From assembly GCF_000721495.1 (NCBI RefSeq), contig NZ_JOHY01000047.1, positions 18,107 through 82,106 of the forward strand: 64,000 nucleotides of DNA. Reading direction: 5' to 3'. Positions 19,094 through 27,444 of the stretch are shown piece after piece. The notes below the pieces were generated by a model. That model saw only the letters and a program-made list of their open reading frames with translations, was not told where the DNA came from and made no database searches. How positions within the stretch are numbered: position 1 is the first letter of the stretch; each line of letters opens with the position of its first letter. The DNA comes from Streptomyces sp. NRRL F-5123 (lineage in GTDB: Bacteria > Actinomycetota > Actinomycetes > Streptomycetales > Streptomycetaceae). The translations under genes were made by a program, and so were the position numbers.

Positions 19094-19392
19094 TGGCGGC
19101 GGCCGACTGGGGGCCGCCCCCGCCCGGTTGCGTCCCGCCGCGGCCGGCGTACGCCCCGCTTCCGTACCGCACACCGCACCTCGCGCGGGCGGACCGTGCC
19201 GACCGCAGGTCGCACCGGGTGCGCCCGTACGCTCTGACCGGCCGCCGGGCTCTCGCCGGCAATGCCGGGGGCCCGATGCTCGGCGATCTCGCCGGACAGA
19301 GAAGAATTCGCGTGTACGGTACCGGTCACGGGTCCGTACGCCCCGACCGCGCGCTGCTCGAAAGGGTGCTCAGTGGACTACGCAGGCTCTGA
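19093..19392 (+). CDS. cvnC: Conservon DUF742 protein CvnC, internally deleted
   Basis: Only 99 aa. It keeps both ends of a DUF742 protein, the hallmark VRPYALTGRRA and the C-terminal RPDRALLERVLSGLRRL. Between them it has only about 30 residues (AGGPMLGDLAGQRRIRVYGTGH). Relatives carry some 50-60 more residues there, including the SVAEIA-type winged-helix recognition region. The N-terminus also has an unusual Pro/Tyr-rich extension. The frame stays open and translation coupling on both sides is intact (TGATG start, 20-base overlap with cvnD), so it may still be made as a shortened protein or simply maintain coupling. Probably non-functional as a DNA- or partner-binding module. Confidence 0.75.
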   Translation: MAAADWGPPPPGCVPPRPAYAPLPYRTPHLARADRADRRSHRVRPYALTGRRALAGNAGGPMLGDLAGQRRIRVYGTGHGSVRPDRALLERVLSGLRRL

Positions 19393-19981
19393 CCGCCAGA
19401 ACGGCCTGCACACCTGGCCGGTTGAGCAGGACCGCGCGCCGGTCTCCACCAAGATCGTGGTGGCCGGCGGCTTCGGCGTGGGCAAGACCACCTTCGTGGG
19501 CGCGGTGTCGGAGATCACCCCGCTGACCACCGAGGCGGTCATGACGCAGGCCAGCGAGGGACTGGACGACCTGGGCGCCACACCCGACAAGGTCACCACG
19601 ACCGTCGCCATGGACTTCGGCCGCATCACGCTGGAGGAGGACCTCGTCCTCTACGTCTTCGGCACCCCCGGCCAGCAGCGCTTCTGGTTCATGTGGGACG
19701 ACCTGGTGCGCGGCGCGATAGGCGCGATCGTGCTCGCCGACACCCGCAGGCTGGCCGACTGCTTCCCGGCGCTCGACTACTTCGACGGCACCGGGCTGCC
19801 GTACACCGTCGCCGTCAACCAGTTCGAGGGCACGTACCCCTACACCTCGGAGGACGTGCGCGAGGCGCTCGCGGTGCCGTCGCACATCCCGGTGCAGATC
19901 ATCGATGCGCGCGAGCGCCGCTCCGTCGTCGACGCGCTGCTCTCCCTCGTCACGCACGCGCTCGCCGACCAGCCGCTGTAG
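19373..19981 (+). CDS. cvnD: Conservon Ras-like GTPase CvnD
   Basis: 202 aa small GTPase of the MglA/Rab-like actinobacterial group. P-loop GGFGVGKTTFVGAVSE, switch/G3 segment YVFGTPGQQRFWFMWDD (Gln instead of the usual family pattern after TPG), and G4 region VAVNQFEG. GTG 19373 lies inside the 3' end of cvnC, overlapping by 20 bases. It binds GTP and is thought to act with CvnA-C at the membrane to influence development or antibiotic production. Last gene of the operon, ending 18 bases from the convergent NlpC gene. Confidence 0.93.
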   Translation: MDYAGSDRQNGLHTWPVEQDRAPVSTKIVVAGGFGVGKTTFVGAVSEITPLTTEAVMTQASEGLDDLGATPDKVTTTVAMDFGRITLEEDLVLYVFGTPGQQRFWFMWDDLVRGAIGAIVLADTRRLADCFPALDYFDGTGLPYTVAVNQFEGTYPYTSEDVREALAVPSHIPVQIIDARERRSVVDALLSLVTHALADQPL

Positions 19982-19999
19982 CCACCGGCAGACGGGCCG

Positions 20000-21301
20000 T
20001 CACTTCTGCGACGTGACGGGGTCCTTCACGGACTGCGGGTCCTTGCCGGCGGCCTTCGTCGTGTCCTTCGCCGCCTTCGTGCCCTTCGCCGTCACCGGCG
20101 CCTTCACGGCGGGCGCCTTGCGCGGCTTGTAGTGCGCGAGCGGCTGCGCGCCCATGTCCGGGCGGACGGCGCCCAGGACAGGGTTGGCGCCGATCGGCGA
20201 GATCTTCACGTACGAGCCGGTGTGCGGCGCCTGCACGACCAGGCCGTTGCCGATGTAGAGGGCCACATGGGTGGCCTTCGGGAAGTAGATGACCAGGTCG
20301 CCCGGCCGCAGCAGCGACAGCGGCACGCGCGGCAGCTTCGCCCACTGCTCCTCCGCGGTCCGCGGGATCGGCAGGCCCGCGTGCCCCCAGGCCTGCGAGG
20401 TCAGGCCCGAGCAGTCGAAGGAGTCCGGCCCCACCGCGCCCCACACGTACGGCTTGCCGAGCTGTGCGAAGGCGTACGCGATGGCGGCGTCGCCCTTCGC
20501 GGAGGGCGCGCGCACGGCCGCGTCCCTGCCGAGCGGCTTGGAGTCCATGAACTCCTGCTGCGCCGTGTCCGCGCCCTTCTCCTCCAGCGCCTCCAGCTCG
20601 CTGATCTGGACGCCGCTGAGCCCGGCGAGCAGCGACTCGACCTGCCGCAGGTTCGTCTCGATCTCGGTCTTCTTCGCCGCCTGCGTGTTCTGCGCGGTCT
20701 GGGCCGCGTCCAGGGCCTTCTGCGCCTGCGCGTTGAGCCCGGCCAGCCGGTCCTGCTCGGCCGTCAGGTTGTCGACGGCCGCCTGCTGGGTGTCGACCGT
20801 GCGCTGCGCGAGGTGCAGGTTGCCGAAGAAGTCCTGCGGGTCCTCGCCGCCCAGCATGGCCATGTACGGCGACAGGCCGCCGGTGCGGTAGAGCTCCCGG
20901 GCCAGCAGGCCGACCTGGTCCTTCCCGGCGGCGACCTCGGCGCGGGCGGCGGCGAGCTGCCCGTCCAGCGACCGGGCCTTGGTGCGCTGCCGGTCGGCGG
21001 TGATCTTGGCCTGGTTGTACGACTCGGTGGCGGCCTCCGACTGCTGGTAGAGGGTCTGCAGCTGCGTCAGGAGCTGCGGCAGCGAGTCGGGGTCGGCGGT
21101 GGCGCCGGGCGTGGGCAGCGAGCCCAGGGTGGCCGTGGGCGGGGTGCTGGGCGCGACCGGGGGAGTGGTGGCGGGCGGCGGTTCGTACGGGCGGGCGGCG
21201 GCGGACTGCGCCGCGGGCAGCGACAGCGCCGCCAAGGCGAGCAGTGCGCTGCACACAGCCGCCGAGCGCTGCCAGGACCTGGTGTTGCGTGCCACCGGCA
21301 T
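20000..21301 (-). CDS. Secreted NlpC/P60 peptidoglycan endopeptidase
   Basis: 433 aa. Signal peptide (RSAAVCSALLALAALSLPAAQSAAA), Pro/Thr linker, and a long coiled coil (about residues 75-260, rich in Gln/Ala/Leu). The NlpC/P60 domain follows, with the catalytic Cys in DSFDCSGLTSQAW and the His in KATHVALYIGNG. A Lys/Ala-rich tail ends the protein. The coiled-coil plus NlpC layout matches RipA- and SCO-type hydrolases that cut stem peptides during growth and sporulation. ATG 21301 is preceded by GGGAGG eight bases away, so the in-frame ATG at 21319 is not needed. Confidence 0.93.
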   Translation of the reverse strand: MPVARNTRSWQRSAAVCSALLALAALSLPAAQSAAARPYEPPPATTPPVAPSTPPTATLGSLPTPGATADPDSLPQLLTQLQTLYQQSEAATESYNQAKITADRQRTKARSLDGQLAAARAEVAAGKDQVGLLARELYRTGGLSPYMAMLGGEDPQDFFGNLHLAQRTVDTQQAAVDNLTAEQDRLAGLNAQAQKALDAAQTAQNTQAAKKTEIETNLRQVESLLAGLSGVQISELEALEEKGADTAQQEFMDSKPLGRDAAVRAPSAKGDAAIAYAFAQLGKPYVWGAVGPDSFDCSGLTSQAWGHAGLPIPRTAEEQWAKLPRVPLSLLRPGDLVIYFPKATHVALYIGNGLVVQAPHTGSYVKISPIGANPVLGAVRPDMGAQPLAHYKPRKAPAVKAPVTAKGTKAAKDTTKAAGKDPQSVKDPVTSQK

Positions 21302-21332
21302 TAACCTGTCCTCCCACATGACGGGCCCTCAT

Positions 21333-21378
21333 GAGCGTGTCATAGGTTGTCATATCTTCGGCCGCCGGAGCGTGTCAT
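21333..21378. repeat. 11-bp direct repeat in the leader of the NlpC/P60 gene
   Basis: GAGCGTGTCAT occurs at 21333-21343 and again at 21368-21378, 35 bases apart. A related GTTGTCAT lies between them at 21347. It sits just upstream of the gene start and could be a regulator-binding array. Confidence 0.45.
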
Positions 21379-21566
21379 TCCGCCCCGGGGAGTCGCCCGG
21401 TTCGGCAGGACTGCCTCATCGCTTGCCCCATGTCTTCCACGACCCTGCCCGCGTCTGCGGTTCCGCGCCCGCAGCGACACACCGGGCACCCCTGTAAACG
21501 TTCGAACCCCCACTCCCGGCGGCGGACCGCGGGGGTGGGGGTTCGGGGGAGGCGTGGGGGGATGGG

Positions 21567-21607
21567 GCGTACGGCCCGGTCACCGCCCTCGGGACCGGGC
21601 CGTACGC
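21567..21607 (-). terminator. Terminator hairpin downstream of the chitinase gene
   Basis: 14-bp arms at 21567-21580 and 21594-21607 (GCGTACGGCCCGGT and its complement), 35 bases beyond the chitinase stop codon. Confidence 0.75.
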
Positions 21608-21641
21608 GTCTGGGGGGGCTACCGCGGGGTGATCGCGGGCG

Positions 21642-23273
21642 TCAGCCGAAGTAGCTGTCGAAGTTCTTGGAGAACTCCGCGTTGTTGAAGCGGTCCCAGT
21701 TGATCGACCAGGTCATGAGGCCGCGCAGGGCGGGCCACTGGCCGTGGGTGGCGTAGCTGCCGCAGCTGGTCTTCCTGGTCAGGCAGTCCAGGGCCTGGTC
21801 CACCGCGGCGGGCGCGGTGTACCCGTTGCCCGCGGTGGTCGAGGCGGGCAGGCCGATGGCCACCTGGGAGGGCGCGAGGGCCGGGAACATGTTGGCGGTG
21901 TTGCCGGCCACCGGGAAGCCGGTGAGCAGCATGTCCGTCATGGCGATGTGGAAGTCCGCGCCGCCCATCGTGTGGTACTGGTTGTCCAGGCCCATGATCG
22001 GCCCGGAGTTGTAGTCCTGGACGTGCAGCAGCGTCAGGTCGCCCCGCAGTGCGTAGATCACCGGCAGGTACGCCCCCGCCCGCGGGTCCTGGCCGCCGAA
22101 CGGGCCCGAGCCGTAGAACTGGTAGCCGAGCTGGACGAAGAAGGTCTCCGGCGCCATCGTCAGCACGAAGCCGCTGCCGTAGCGGGCCTTGAGGGTCTTC
22201 AGGGCCGAGATCAGGTTGACGACCACCGGGGTGGTCGGGTTCTTGAAGTCGGTGTCGCCGGTGTTGAGCGACAGCGAGTGGCCCTCGAAGTCGATGTCTA
22301 TGCCGTCCAGGCCCCACTGGTCGACGATCGCGCTGACGGACGACACGAAGGCGTCCCGGGCGGAGGTCGAGGTGAGCTGGACCTCACCGTTGGCGCCGCC
22401 GATCGACAGCAGCACCTTCTTGCCCGCGGCCTGCTTGGCCTTGACGGCCGCCTTGAAGTCCGCGTCCGACTCGACCGAGGGGCACTCGCTGACCGAGCAG
22501 CGGTTGAAGTGGATCTGCCCGGAGGTCGGCGAGCTGGTCTCGCCGAAGGCGAGGTCGATGATGTCCCAGCTGTCGGGCACGTCCGCGAGGCGGGTGTAAC
22601 CCGAGCCGTTGGCGAAGGTCTCGTGCAGGTAGCCGACCAGCGCGTGGGTGGGCAGGCTCCCGCCACCCGGCGGGGTGGTGGGCGGTGTCGTCGGGGGAGT
22701 CGTGGGCGGGGTCGTCGGCGGCGTGGTCGGGGGAGTCGTCGGCGGGGTGGTGGGCGGCGTGGTGGTGCCGCCGCCGGGGCCCTGGAGCGAGATGTCGTCC
22801 GCGAGGTAGGCGGGCTGCCCGTACCAGCCGTGCACGAAGACGGCGGCGCTGGTCTGGGTGGCCGCGGTCGTGAAGGACACGCTGAGCTGCGTGTAGCCGC
22901 CGCCGCTGCCGGGCGTCCAGGTGCTCGTGCCGCCGTCCACGCCGATGTAGACGTAGGAGCCGTTGACCTGCGCGGTCAGCGTGTACGTGGTGTTCGGGGC
23001 GACGCTCACGGTCTGCTTGCACTGGCCGGTGGCGGACGCGGAGGGCGTCGCCTTCAGCGCGTACGAGCCGCTGTGCGCCTGCCCGGTGACGGCGGAGGCG
23101 CCGGCGTCGCACGTCCAGCCGGTCAGGCTGCCGGACTCGAAGCCGCCGTTGGCCAGGAACTCCCCGGCGCTCGCGGACGGGGCGAGGGCGACCAGGCCGC
23201 CGACGGCCAGGGCGCCGGCGAGCGCGGCCGACGCCGCGGCGAGTGGTCTCTTCCTGCTGAGCGTGCTGAGCAT
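21642..23273 (-). CDS. Secreted GH18 chitinase with N-terminal carbohydrate-binding module
   Basis: 543 aa. Signal peptide (ending near ASAG), then a CBM of the 4/9/16 jelly-roll type (about residues 37-165, NGGFESGSLTGW to PAYLADDISLQG). A PTTP/TPPT repeat linker follows, then a GH18 barrel with the catalytic sequence DGIDIDFEG (DxxDxDxE, Glu about 330) and the late barrel strand RGLMTWSINWD. It cleaves chitin outside the cell. ATG 23273 has AAGGAG ten bases upstream. Two DasR-like repeats flank the -35 region, so induction by chitin or N-acetylglucosamine is expected. Confidence 0.94.
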   Translation of the reverse strand: MLSTLSRKRPLAAASAALAGALAVGGLVALAPSASAGEFLANGGFESGSLTGWTCDAGASAVTGQAHSGSYALKATPSASATGQCKQTVSVAPNTTYTLTAQVNGSYVYIGVDGGTSTWTPGSGGGYTQLSVSFTTAATQTSAAVFVHGWYGQPAYLADDISLQGPGGGTTTPPTTPPTTPPTTPPTTPPTTPPTTPPTTPPGGGSLPTHALVGYLHETFANGSGYTRLADVPDSWDIIDLAFGETSSPTSGQIHFNRCSVSECPSVESDADFKAAVKAKQAAGKKVLLSIGGANGEVQLTSTSARDAFVSSVSAIVDQWGLDGIDIDFEGHSLSLNTGDTDFKNPTTPVVVNLISALKTLKARYGSGFVLTMAPETFFVQLGYQFYGSGPFGGQDPRAGAYLPVIYALRGDLTLLHVQDYNSGPIMGLDNQYHTMGGADFHIAMTDMLLTGFPVAGNTANMFPALAPSQVAIGLPASTTAGNGYTAPAAVDQALDCLTRKTSCGSYATHGQWPALRGLMTWSINWDRFNNAEFSKNFDSYFG

Positions 23274-23347
23274 GGGGGGATGCTCCTTCGCGGGTGCGGT
23301 GCGGGGGAGTGTGCCGTGCGGTCGCCCGTGGGCTTACCGCGCAGCAA

Positions 23348-23383
23348 ACAGGTTTAGACCAATCGTGTCAATGGTCCGGACCA
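23348..23383 (-). promoter_or_regulatory. Twin DasR-like (dre) sites around a chitinase promoter
   Basis: On the minus strand, TGGTCCGGACCA (23383-23372) and ATTGGTCTAAACCTGT (23363-23348) both resemble the dre consensus ACTGGTCTAGACCAGT; the first is a perfect palindrome. TTGACA at 23371-23366 lies between them as a good -35. This paired arrangement is the known layout of Streptomyces chitinase promoters. Confidence 0.8.
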
Positions 23384-23397
23384 AATCCCCCGCGCTG

Positions 23398-23637
23398 TCA
23401 GCGCCGCCGCGACCAGGGCCACTTGGGGCCCGGGGCCCGCTTGCCCTCCGGGTCGTACCGGAACACCCACGGCGTCCGGTTCTCCCCCTTCACCCCGGGG
23501 ACCCGGTGGTACACGTACGTCCGCCCCTCCACGGGCACGACGTACTCCTTGGGCGGCTGCCCCGTCATCCCCACGACGACCTCGATGACCCGCCCGTCGA
23601 GCGGCCCCCCGGTGAACTCCGTCTCCTCATGCCTCAC
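23398..23637 (-). CDS. Conserved hypothetical small protein
   Basis: 79 aa, beginning [17 protein letters not shown] and ending PKWPWSRRR. The pattern GGPLDGR...[15 protein letters not shown], with alternating strand-like segments, suggests a small beta-rich domain. Similar small proteins are widespread in Streptomyces, but I know of no function. No signal peptide or membrane segment. Lies between the chitinase promoter and a divergent TetR gene. Confidence 0.75.
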   Translation of the reverse strand: MRHEETEFTGGPLDGRVIEVVVGMTGQPPKEYVVPVEGRTYVYHRVPGVKGENRTPWVFRYDPEGKRAPGPKWPWSRRR

Positions 23638-23722
23638 GCCGCCACCTTCCCACGGGGCCGCACCGCCCCGCGCGAGGCGCCGCCCGAACGTGCATCCGGG
23701 CCGCAGGCCCTAAGGTGGGGCG

Positions 23723-24436
23723 GTGGCTTACCGGAGAATGGACGTCGAGGCCCGCCGCGCGCAGCTGCTGGCCGCGGCCGTCGACCTGTTCGGCCACCGG
23801 CGGCCGGAGGACGTCTCGATCGACGACGTCGCCGCCGCCGCGGGCGTGTCCCGCCCGCTGGTCTACCGCTACTTCCCCGGCGGGAAGCAGCAGATCTACG
23901 AGGCCGCGGTGCTCGGCGCCGCCGACGAGCTGATCGGGCGCTTCGCCGTCGCCGCCGAAGGCCCGCCGACCGAGCGGCTGTCCGCCGCGCTCGACCGCTA
24001 CCTGGCGTACGTCGAGGAGCACGCCCCCGCGTACGGCGCCCTGCTGGGCGGCGGCAGCGTCGCCGAGACGAGCCGTACGAGCGCGATCGTCGACGGCGTG
24101 CGGCGCCGCGCCGCGGAGCAGGTGCTGCACCACCTCGGCGTCTCGCAGCCGGGCCCGCGGCTGGCGATGATGGTCCGGTCGTGGATCGCCTCGGTCGAGG
24201 CGGTGTCCCTGATGTGGATCGACGAGGGCCGCAAGCCGTCGCGCACCGAGCTGCGCGACTGGCTCGTCGACCACTTCACCGGCCTCCTCCTGGTCACCGC
24301 GACGACCGACCAGGAAGCGGCCCGCGCGGCCGTCGCCGCACTCCCCCAGGAGACCGGCGAGAGCCCTGCGGGCGTGCTGCTCACCCGCCTGACCACCCTC
24401 GCCCCCGCCGCGGCCCACCTCTTCGACAAAGCATGA
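23723..24436 (+). CDS. TetR-family transcriptional regulator
   Basis: 237 aa. N-terminal helix-turn-helix ARRAQLLAAAVDLFGHRRPEDVSIDDVAAAAGVSRPLVYRYFPGGKQ, followed by a helical ligand domain. GTG 23723 gives VAYRRMDVEARR, the usual N-terminus of this subgroup. Its stop codon abuts the stop of the convergent exonuclease gene with no spacer (TGA at 24434-24436, then TCA at 24437-24439), so termination probably relies on neither hairpin nor spacing. Confidence 0.9.
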   Translation: MAYRRMDVEARRAQLLAAAVDLFGHRRPEDVSIDDVAAAAGVSRPLVYRYFPGGKQQIYEAAVLGAADELIGRFAVAAEGPPTERLSAALDRYLAYVEEHAPAYGALLGGGSVAETSRTSAIVDGVRRRAAEQVLHHLGVSQPGPRLAMMVRSWIASVEAVSLMWIDEGRKPSRTELRDWLVDHFTGLLLVTATTDQEAARAAVAALPQETGESPAGVLLTRLTTLAPAAAHLFDKA

Positions 24437-25039
24437 TCACCACAGGGTGGGTTCCCCGTCGGGCCGGGAAACGCCGGTGAGGCCGGGCGGCACGGCGACC
24501 GCGGCCAGTTGGTCCCACGTTTCGTAGCCCTTGGCGAGATCGAGCAGCAGCAGCGAGGTGGCGTAGGAGTCGAAGCGGGCGCGGTGCCGCCGGTCGGGGG
24601 CCTGGCGGAGGCCGGGCGCGAGGTGCTCGACGAGGCTGTCGAGCGTGTACGACGGCAGCCCCGGCCGGGCGGCGCGGGCCAGGCGGAGGGTGTCGACGAC
24701 CCCGGCGGGCTCCCAGCCGGGCAGGTGCGCGGACAGCACGCGGTGGTCGACGTGGGCGTTGTGCGCGGCGATCCACACACCGCCGAGCAGCACGCGCACC
24801 TGCCCGGCGACCTCGTGCCACGAGGGGCGCGAGGCCAGAACCTCGTCGGTCAGGCCGTGCACGCGGGCAGCGAAGCGCGTGACCGGCCGGGGCGGCCGGA
24901 TCAGCCACCACCCGGCCGTACCGGTGTCCGGCTCGCCGCCCCGTACGGGCAGCGCGGCGACCTCCACCAGGTCCGGCGGGCTCGCCCCGTTGCCCTCGAC
25001 GTCGACGACCAGCAGCGGCGGCCAGGTGCCGAAGTCCAT
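24437..25039 (-). CDS. DEDDh 3'-5' exonuclease (DnaQ-like)
   Basis: 200 aa RNase H-fold exonuclease. ExoI LLVVDVEGNG (Asp-x-Glu), ExoII IAAHNAHVDHRVL (Asp), ExoIII HRARFDSYATSLLLL (His-x4-Asp). This is a stand-alone, single-domain form like those used for proofreading or RNA/DNA end trimming; its substrate cannot be told. ATG 25039 has GGAGG ten bases upstream. Confidence 0.88.
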   Translation of the reverse strand: MDFGTWPPLLVVDVEGNGASPPDLVEVAALPVRGGEPDTGTAGWWLIRPPRPVTRFAARVHGLTDEVLASRPSWHEVAGQVRVLLGGVWIAAHNAHVDHRVLSAHLPGWEPAGVVDTLRLARAARPGLPSYTLDSLVEHLAPGLRQAPDRRHRARFDSYATSLLLLDLAKGYETWDQLAAVAVPPGLTGVSRPDGEPTLW

Positions 25040-25167
25040 GGCGTCGCACCTCCGTTCCCCGCCGGCCACCCGATCGGCGCCCGGCCCTGCCGACGGTAGC
25101 GGCGGGGCCTGCTCCGGCCGTGGCGGCGCGAGGGCCGGAACTCCCGGCGGGGGCGCCGGCCCGGTTG

Positions 25168-26070
25168 TCAGGCGGGGAGCGGCGTCAGGCCCGAGGCCTT
25201 CCAGATGCGGCGGCTGGGGCCGCGGATGAGGCCGACTTCGTCGAAGAAGTCCATCAGGCGCTTCGCGGACTGGCGCATCACGTCCTGGCGGTGGGGGCTG
25301 GTGCGGGCGGCGGCGACGGCTTCCTTCACGTCGAGGCCCACCTCGGCGTAGACCCGGGGGCTGATGAGGGAGCGGGCTATGACGCGGGCGGCCTGGGCGG
25401 AGGTGAGGCGGGTGGCCTCGATCTCCCAGCGCGGGGCGGTGACCATCTGCCGCCGCAGCTCCTCGCGGGCGTAGCGGATGTGCCGCGCCTCCTCCACGAC
25501 GTGGATGCGGGTGATGCCGCGGGTGAGGGTCTGGACGCGCTCGTCCGGGAAGGTCAGCCGCTGCATCCAGTCCAGGATCTCCTCGGCCAGCAGCGTGCCG
25601 GTGAAGGAGCCGGGCGTGGTCGAGACGGTCTTCAGGACGCGCCCGAGCTGCTGGTCGAAGCGGCTCGGCCGGTACGCCGGGGTGCCCAGCTTGGTCACCG
25701 CGCGGGCGAACATCTTGGAGTGCCGGCACTCGTCGGCGATCTCGGTGAGCGCGTAGCGGACGTGGCCGCTGGTCGGGTCGAGGTCGTAGGTGTGGCGCAG
25801 CAGCAGCTGCATGAGGATCGTCTCGAACCACACGCCGATCGAGCACAGCGACGCGGCCTCGTGCCGGCTCAGCTCCATCCGCTGCTCGTCGGTCATCCGG
25901 TGCCACAGCGGGGTGTCGTAGAGCGAGAGCAACTCGGGCGGCCAGAACCAGCGGCCCTCCTCGAAGGGCGCGTCCCAGTCGAGTTCGGTGTCGGGGTCGA
26001 AGGAGTGTTTCGCGGACGCCGCGAGCAGGCGTTCCGCGGTCTTCTCGCGGTCGGTCAGTGTGGCGTCCAT
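25168..26070 (-). CDS. AurF-like diiron oxygenase family protein
   Basis: 300 aa all-helical protein of the p-aminobenzoate N-oxygenase (AurF) type. Metal-ligand helices visible in order are RHEAASLCSIGVWFE, EIADECRHSKMF, LAEEILDWMQ and HVVEEARHIRYA, giving the Glu/His set of a ferritin-like diiron centre. Such enzymes oxidise amines or fatty-acyl type substrates; the substrate here is unknown. Divergent from a second diiron protein, with a 244-base shared promoter region. Confidence 0.82.
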   Translation of the reverse strand: MDATLTDREKTAERLLAASAKHSFDPDTELDWDAPFEEGRWFWPPELLSLYDTPLWHRMTDEQRMELSRHEAASLCSIGVWFETILMQLLLRHTYDLDPTSGHVRYALTEIADECRHSKMFARAVTKLGTPAYRPSRFDQQLGRVLKTVSTTPGSFTGTLLAEEILDWMQRLTFPDERVQTLTRGITRIHVVEEARHIRYAREELRRQMVTAPRWEIEATRLTSAQAARVIARSLISPRVYAEVGLDVKEAVAAARTSPHRQDVMRQSAKRLMDFFDEVGLIRGPSRRIWKASGLTPLPA

Positions 26071-26314
26071 GCTGAACGGGCCTCCGGTGCACGAGGGTTA
26101 CCAGCGGTACGGGTCTTATGAGACTCTGTGTCAACAAGCCCGTCAAGACCCCGCGCACGAACCGGCCGGGGTAGCGAGCGAGCCAACGGGCGCGCCGGTG
26201 CCGAAAGGGAGAACGCGCGGAGGTCGCGAGGAACGAGCGACCGGGCGCGATCGACCGTCGACACCGGACCTGAGCGCCCGGAGGCGAGAGAGCGGAGAAA
26301 AAGGGAGCCGCCCC

Positions 26315-27427
26315 ATGTCGACGCAAGGCCGCTACACCACCGAGCCCGCCGAGTGGTCCTGGGAGGTACCGGCGCAGGGCGCAGCGCGTTTCACCTGGGA
26401 GTACGACGACGGCCGCGACCGGCTGCTGGCCCTCTACCAGAAGGGCAAGGACAAGCAGTGGGACGGCATGCGCCGGATCGACTGGGACCTGGAGGTCGAC
26501 CCGTACGACCCGCTGGGCACCCCCGACGAGGCCATGTCGCTCTACGGCTCGCGCTACTGGGTCGCGATGAACGAGGCCGACCGCGCCCTGCTGCGTCAGC
26601 ACTACGCCTCCTGGCAGTTCAGCCAGTTCCTGCACGGCGAGCAGGGCGCGATGGTGTGCGCCGCGCGCATCGTGGAGTCGGTGCCCGACCTCGACGCGAA
26701 GTTCTACTCCGCGACCCAGACCATGGACGAGGCCCGGCACGCCGAGATCTACGGGCGCTTCCTGCACGAGAAGATCGGCATGCTCTACCCGATCGACGAC
26801 AACCTCCAGTCGCTGCTCGGCGACACCCTGCGCGACTCCCGCTGGGACATGCCCTACCTGGGCATGCAGGTGCTCATCGAGGGCCTGGCGCTGGCCGCCT
26901 TCGGCATGATCCGCGACACCACCGACAAGCCGCTGCCCAAGCAGATCCTCGCGTACGTCATGCAGGACGAGGCCCGGCACGTCGCCTTCGGGCGGATGGC
27001 GCTGCGCGACTACTACAAGCAGCTCTCCGACGCCGAACTGCGCGAGCGCGAGGAGTTCGTGATCGAGGGCTGCTACCTGATGCGCAACCGGCTGCGCGGC
27101 CTGGAGGTGCTGGAGAACTTCGGCATCCCCGCCGCCGAGGCCGCCGAGCTGACGGAGTCCTCCGACTTCCTGCGGCTCTTTCGCAAGCTGCTCTTCTCGC
27201 GGATCGTGCCGTGCGTGAAGGACATCGGCCTGTGGGGCCCGCGACTCCAGCAGGCCTACGTCGACCTCGGCGTCCTGGAACTGGGCGACTCCAGCCTGGA
27301 CCTGCTCATGACGCAGGACGAGGAGATCGCCGAGCGGATGGACGCCGAGCGCTTCGCCGCGGAGGAGCAGGCCCGGGTGACCGAAGTAACCGAAACCGTC
27401 GCCCAGGGGGCCGAAGCGTCGGAGTAG
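26315..27427 (+). CDS. Ferritin-like diiron (R2-type) protein
   Basis: 370 aa helical protein with carboxylate/His pairs arranged as in ribonucleotide-reductase R2 and diiron monooxygenases: FLHGEQGAM, TMDEARHAEIYGRF, VLIEGLALAAFGM, YVMQDEARHVAFGRM. It lacks obvious R2 features such as the C-terminal R1-binding tail, so it is not nrdB. GGGAG eight bases before ATG 26315 sets the start. Its divergent AurF-like neighbour suggests a shared oxidation pathway or common regulation. The substrate is unknown. Confidence 0.8.
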   Translation: MSTQGRYTTEPAEWSWEVPAQGAARFTWEYDDGRDRLLALYQKGKDKQWDGMRRIDWDLEVDPYDPLGTPDEAMSLYGSRYWVAMNEADRALLRQHYASWQFSQFLHGEQGAMVCAARIVESVPDLDAKFYSATQTMDEARHAEIYGRFLHEKIGMLYPIDDNLQSLLGDTLRDSRWDMPYLGMQVLIEGLALAAFGMIRDTTDKPLPKQILAYVMQDEARHVAFGRMALRDYYKQLSDAELREREEFVIEGCYLMRNRLRGLEVLENFGIPAAEAAELTESSDFLRLFRKLLFSRIVPCVKDIGLWGPRLQQAYVDLGVLELGDSSLDLLMTQDEEIAERMDAERFAAEEQARVTEVTETVAQGAEASE

Positions 27428-27444
27428 GACCGTACGCTTGTCCG

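Larger units (their letters stand above)
21302..21641. other. Intergenic region (340 bases) between two hydrolase genes
   Basis: Contains the NlpC/P60 leader and the chitinase terminator. A short stem, CCGGG-CGACTC-CCCGG (21385-21400 on the other strand), lies in the leader. I looked for a cyclic-di-AMP (ydaO-type) riboswitch, common ahead of such genes, and found no convincing match. No gene seen. Confidence 0.45.

Noticed and set aside
21302..21480. Cyclic-di-AMP (ydaO-type) riboswitch ahead of the NlpC/P60 gene
   Set aside because: Genes of this type often have one, but I could not find the conserved core; only a short CCGGG/CCCGG stem is present.
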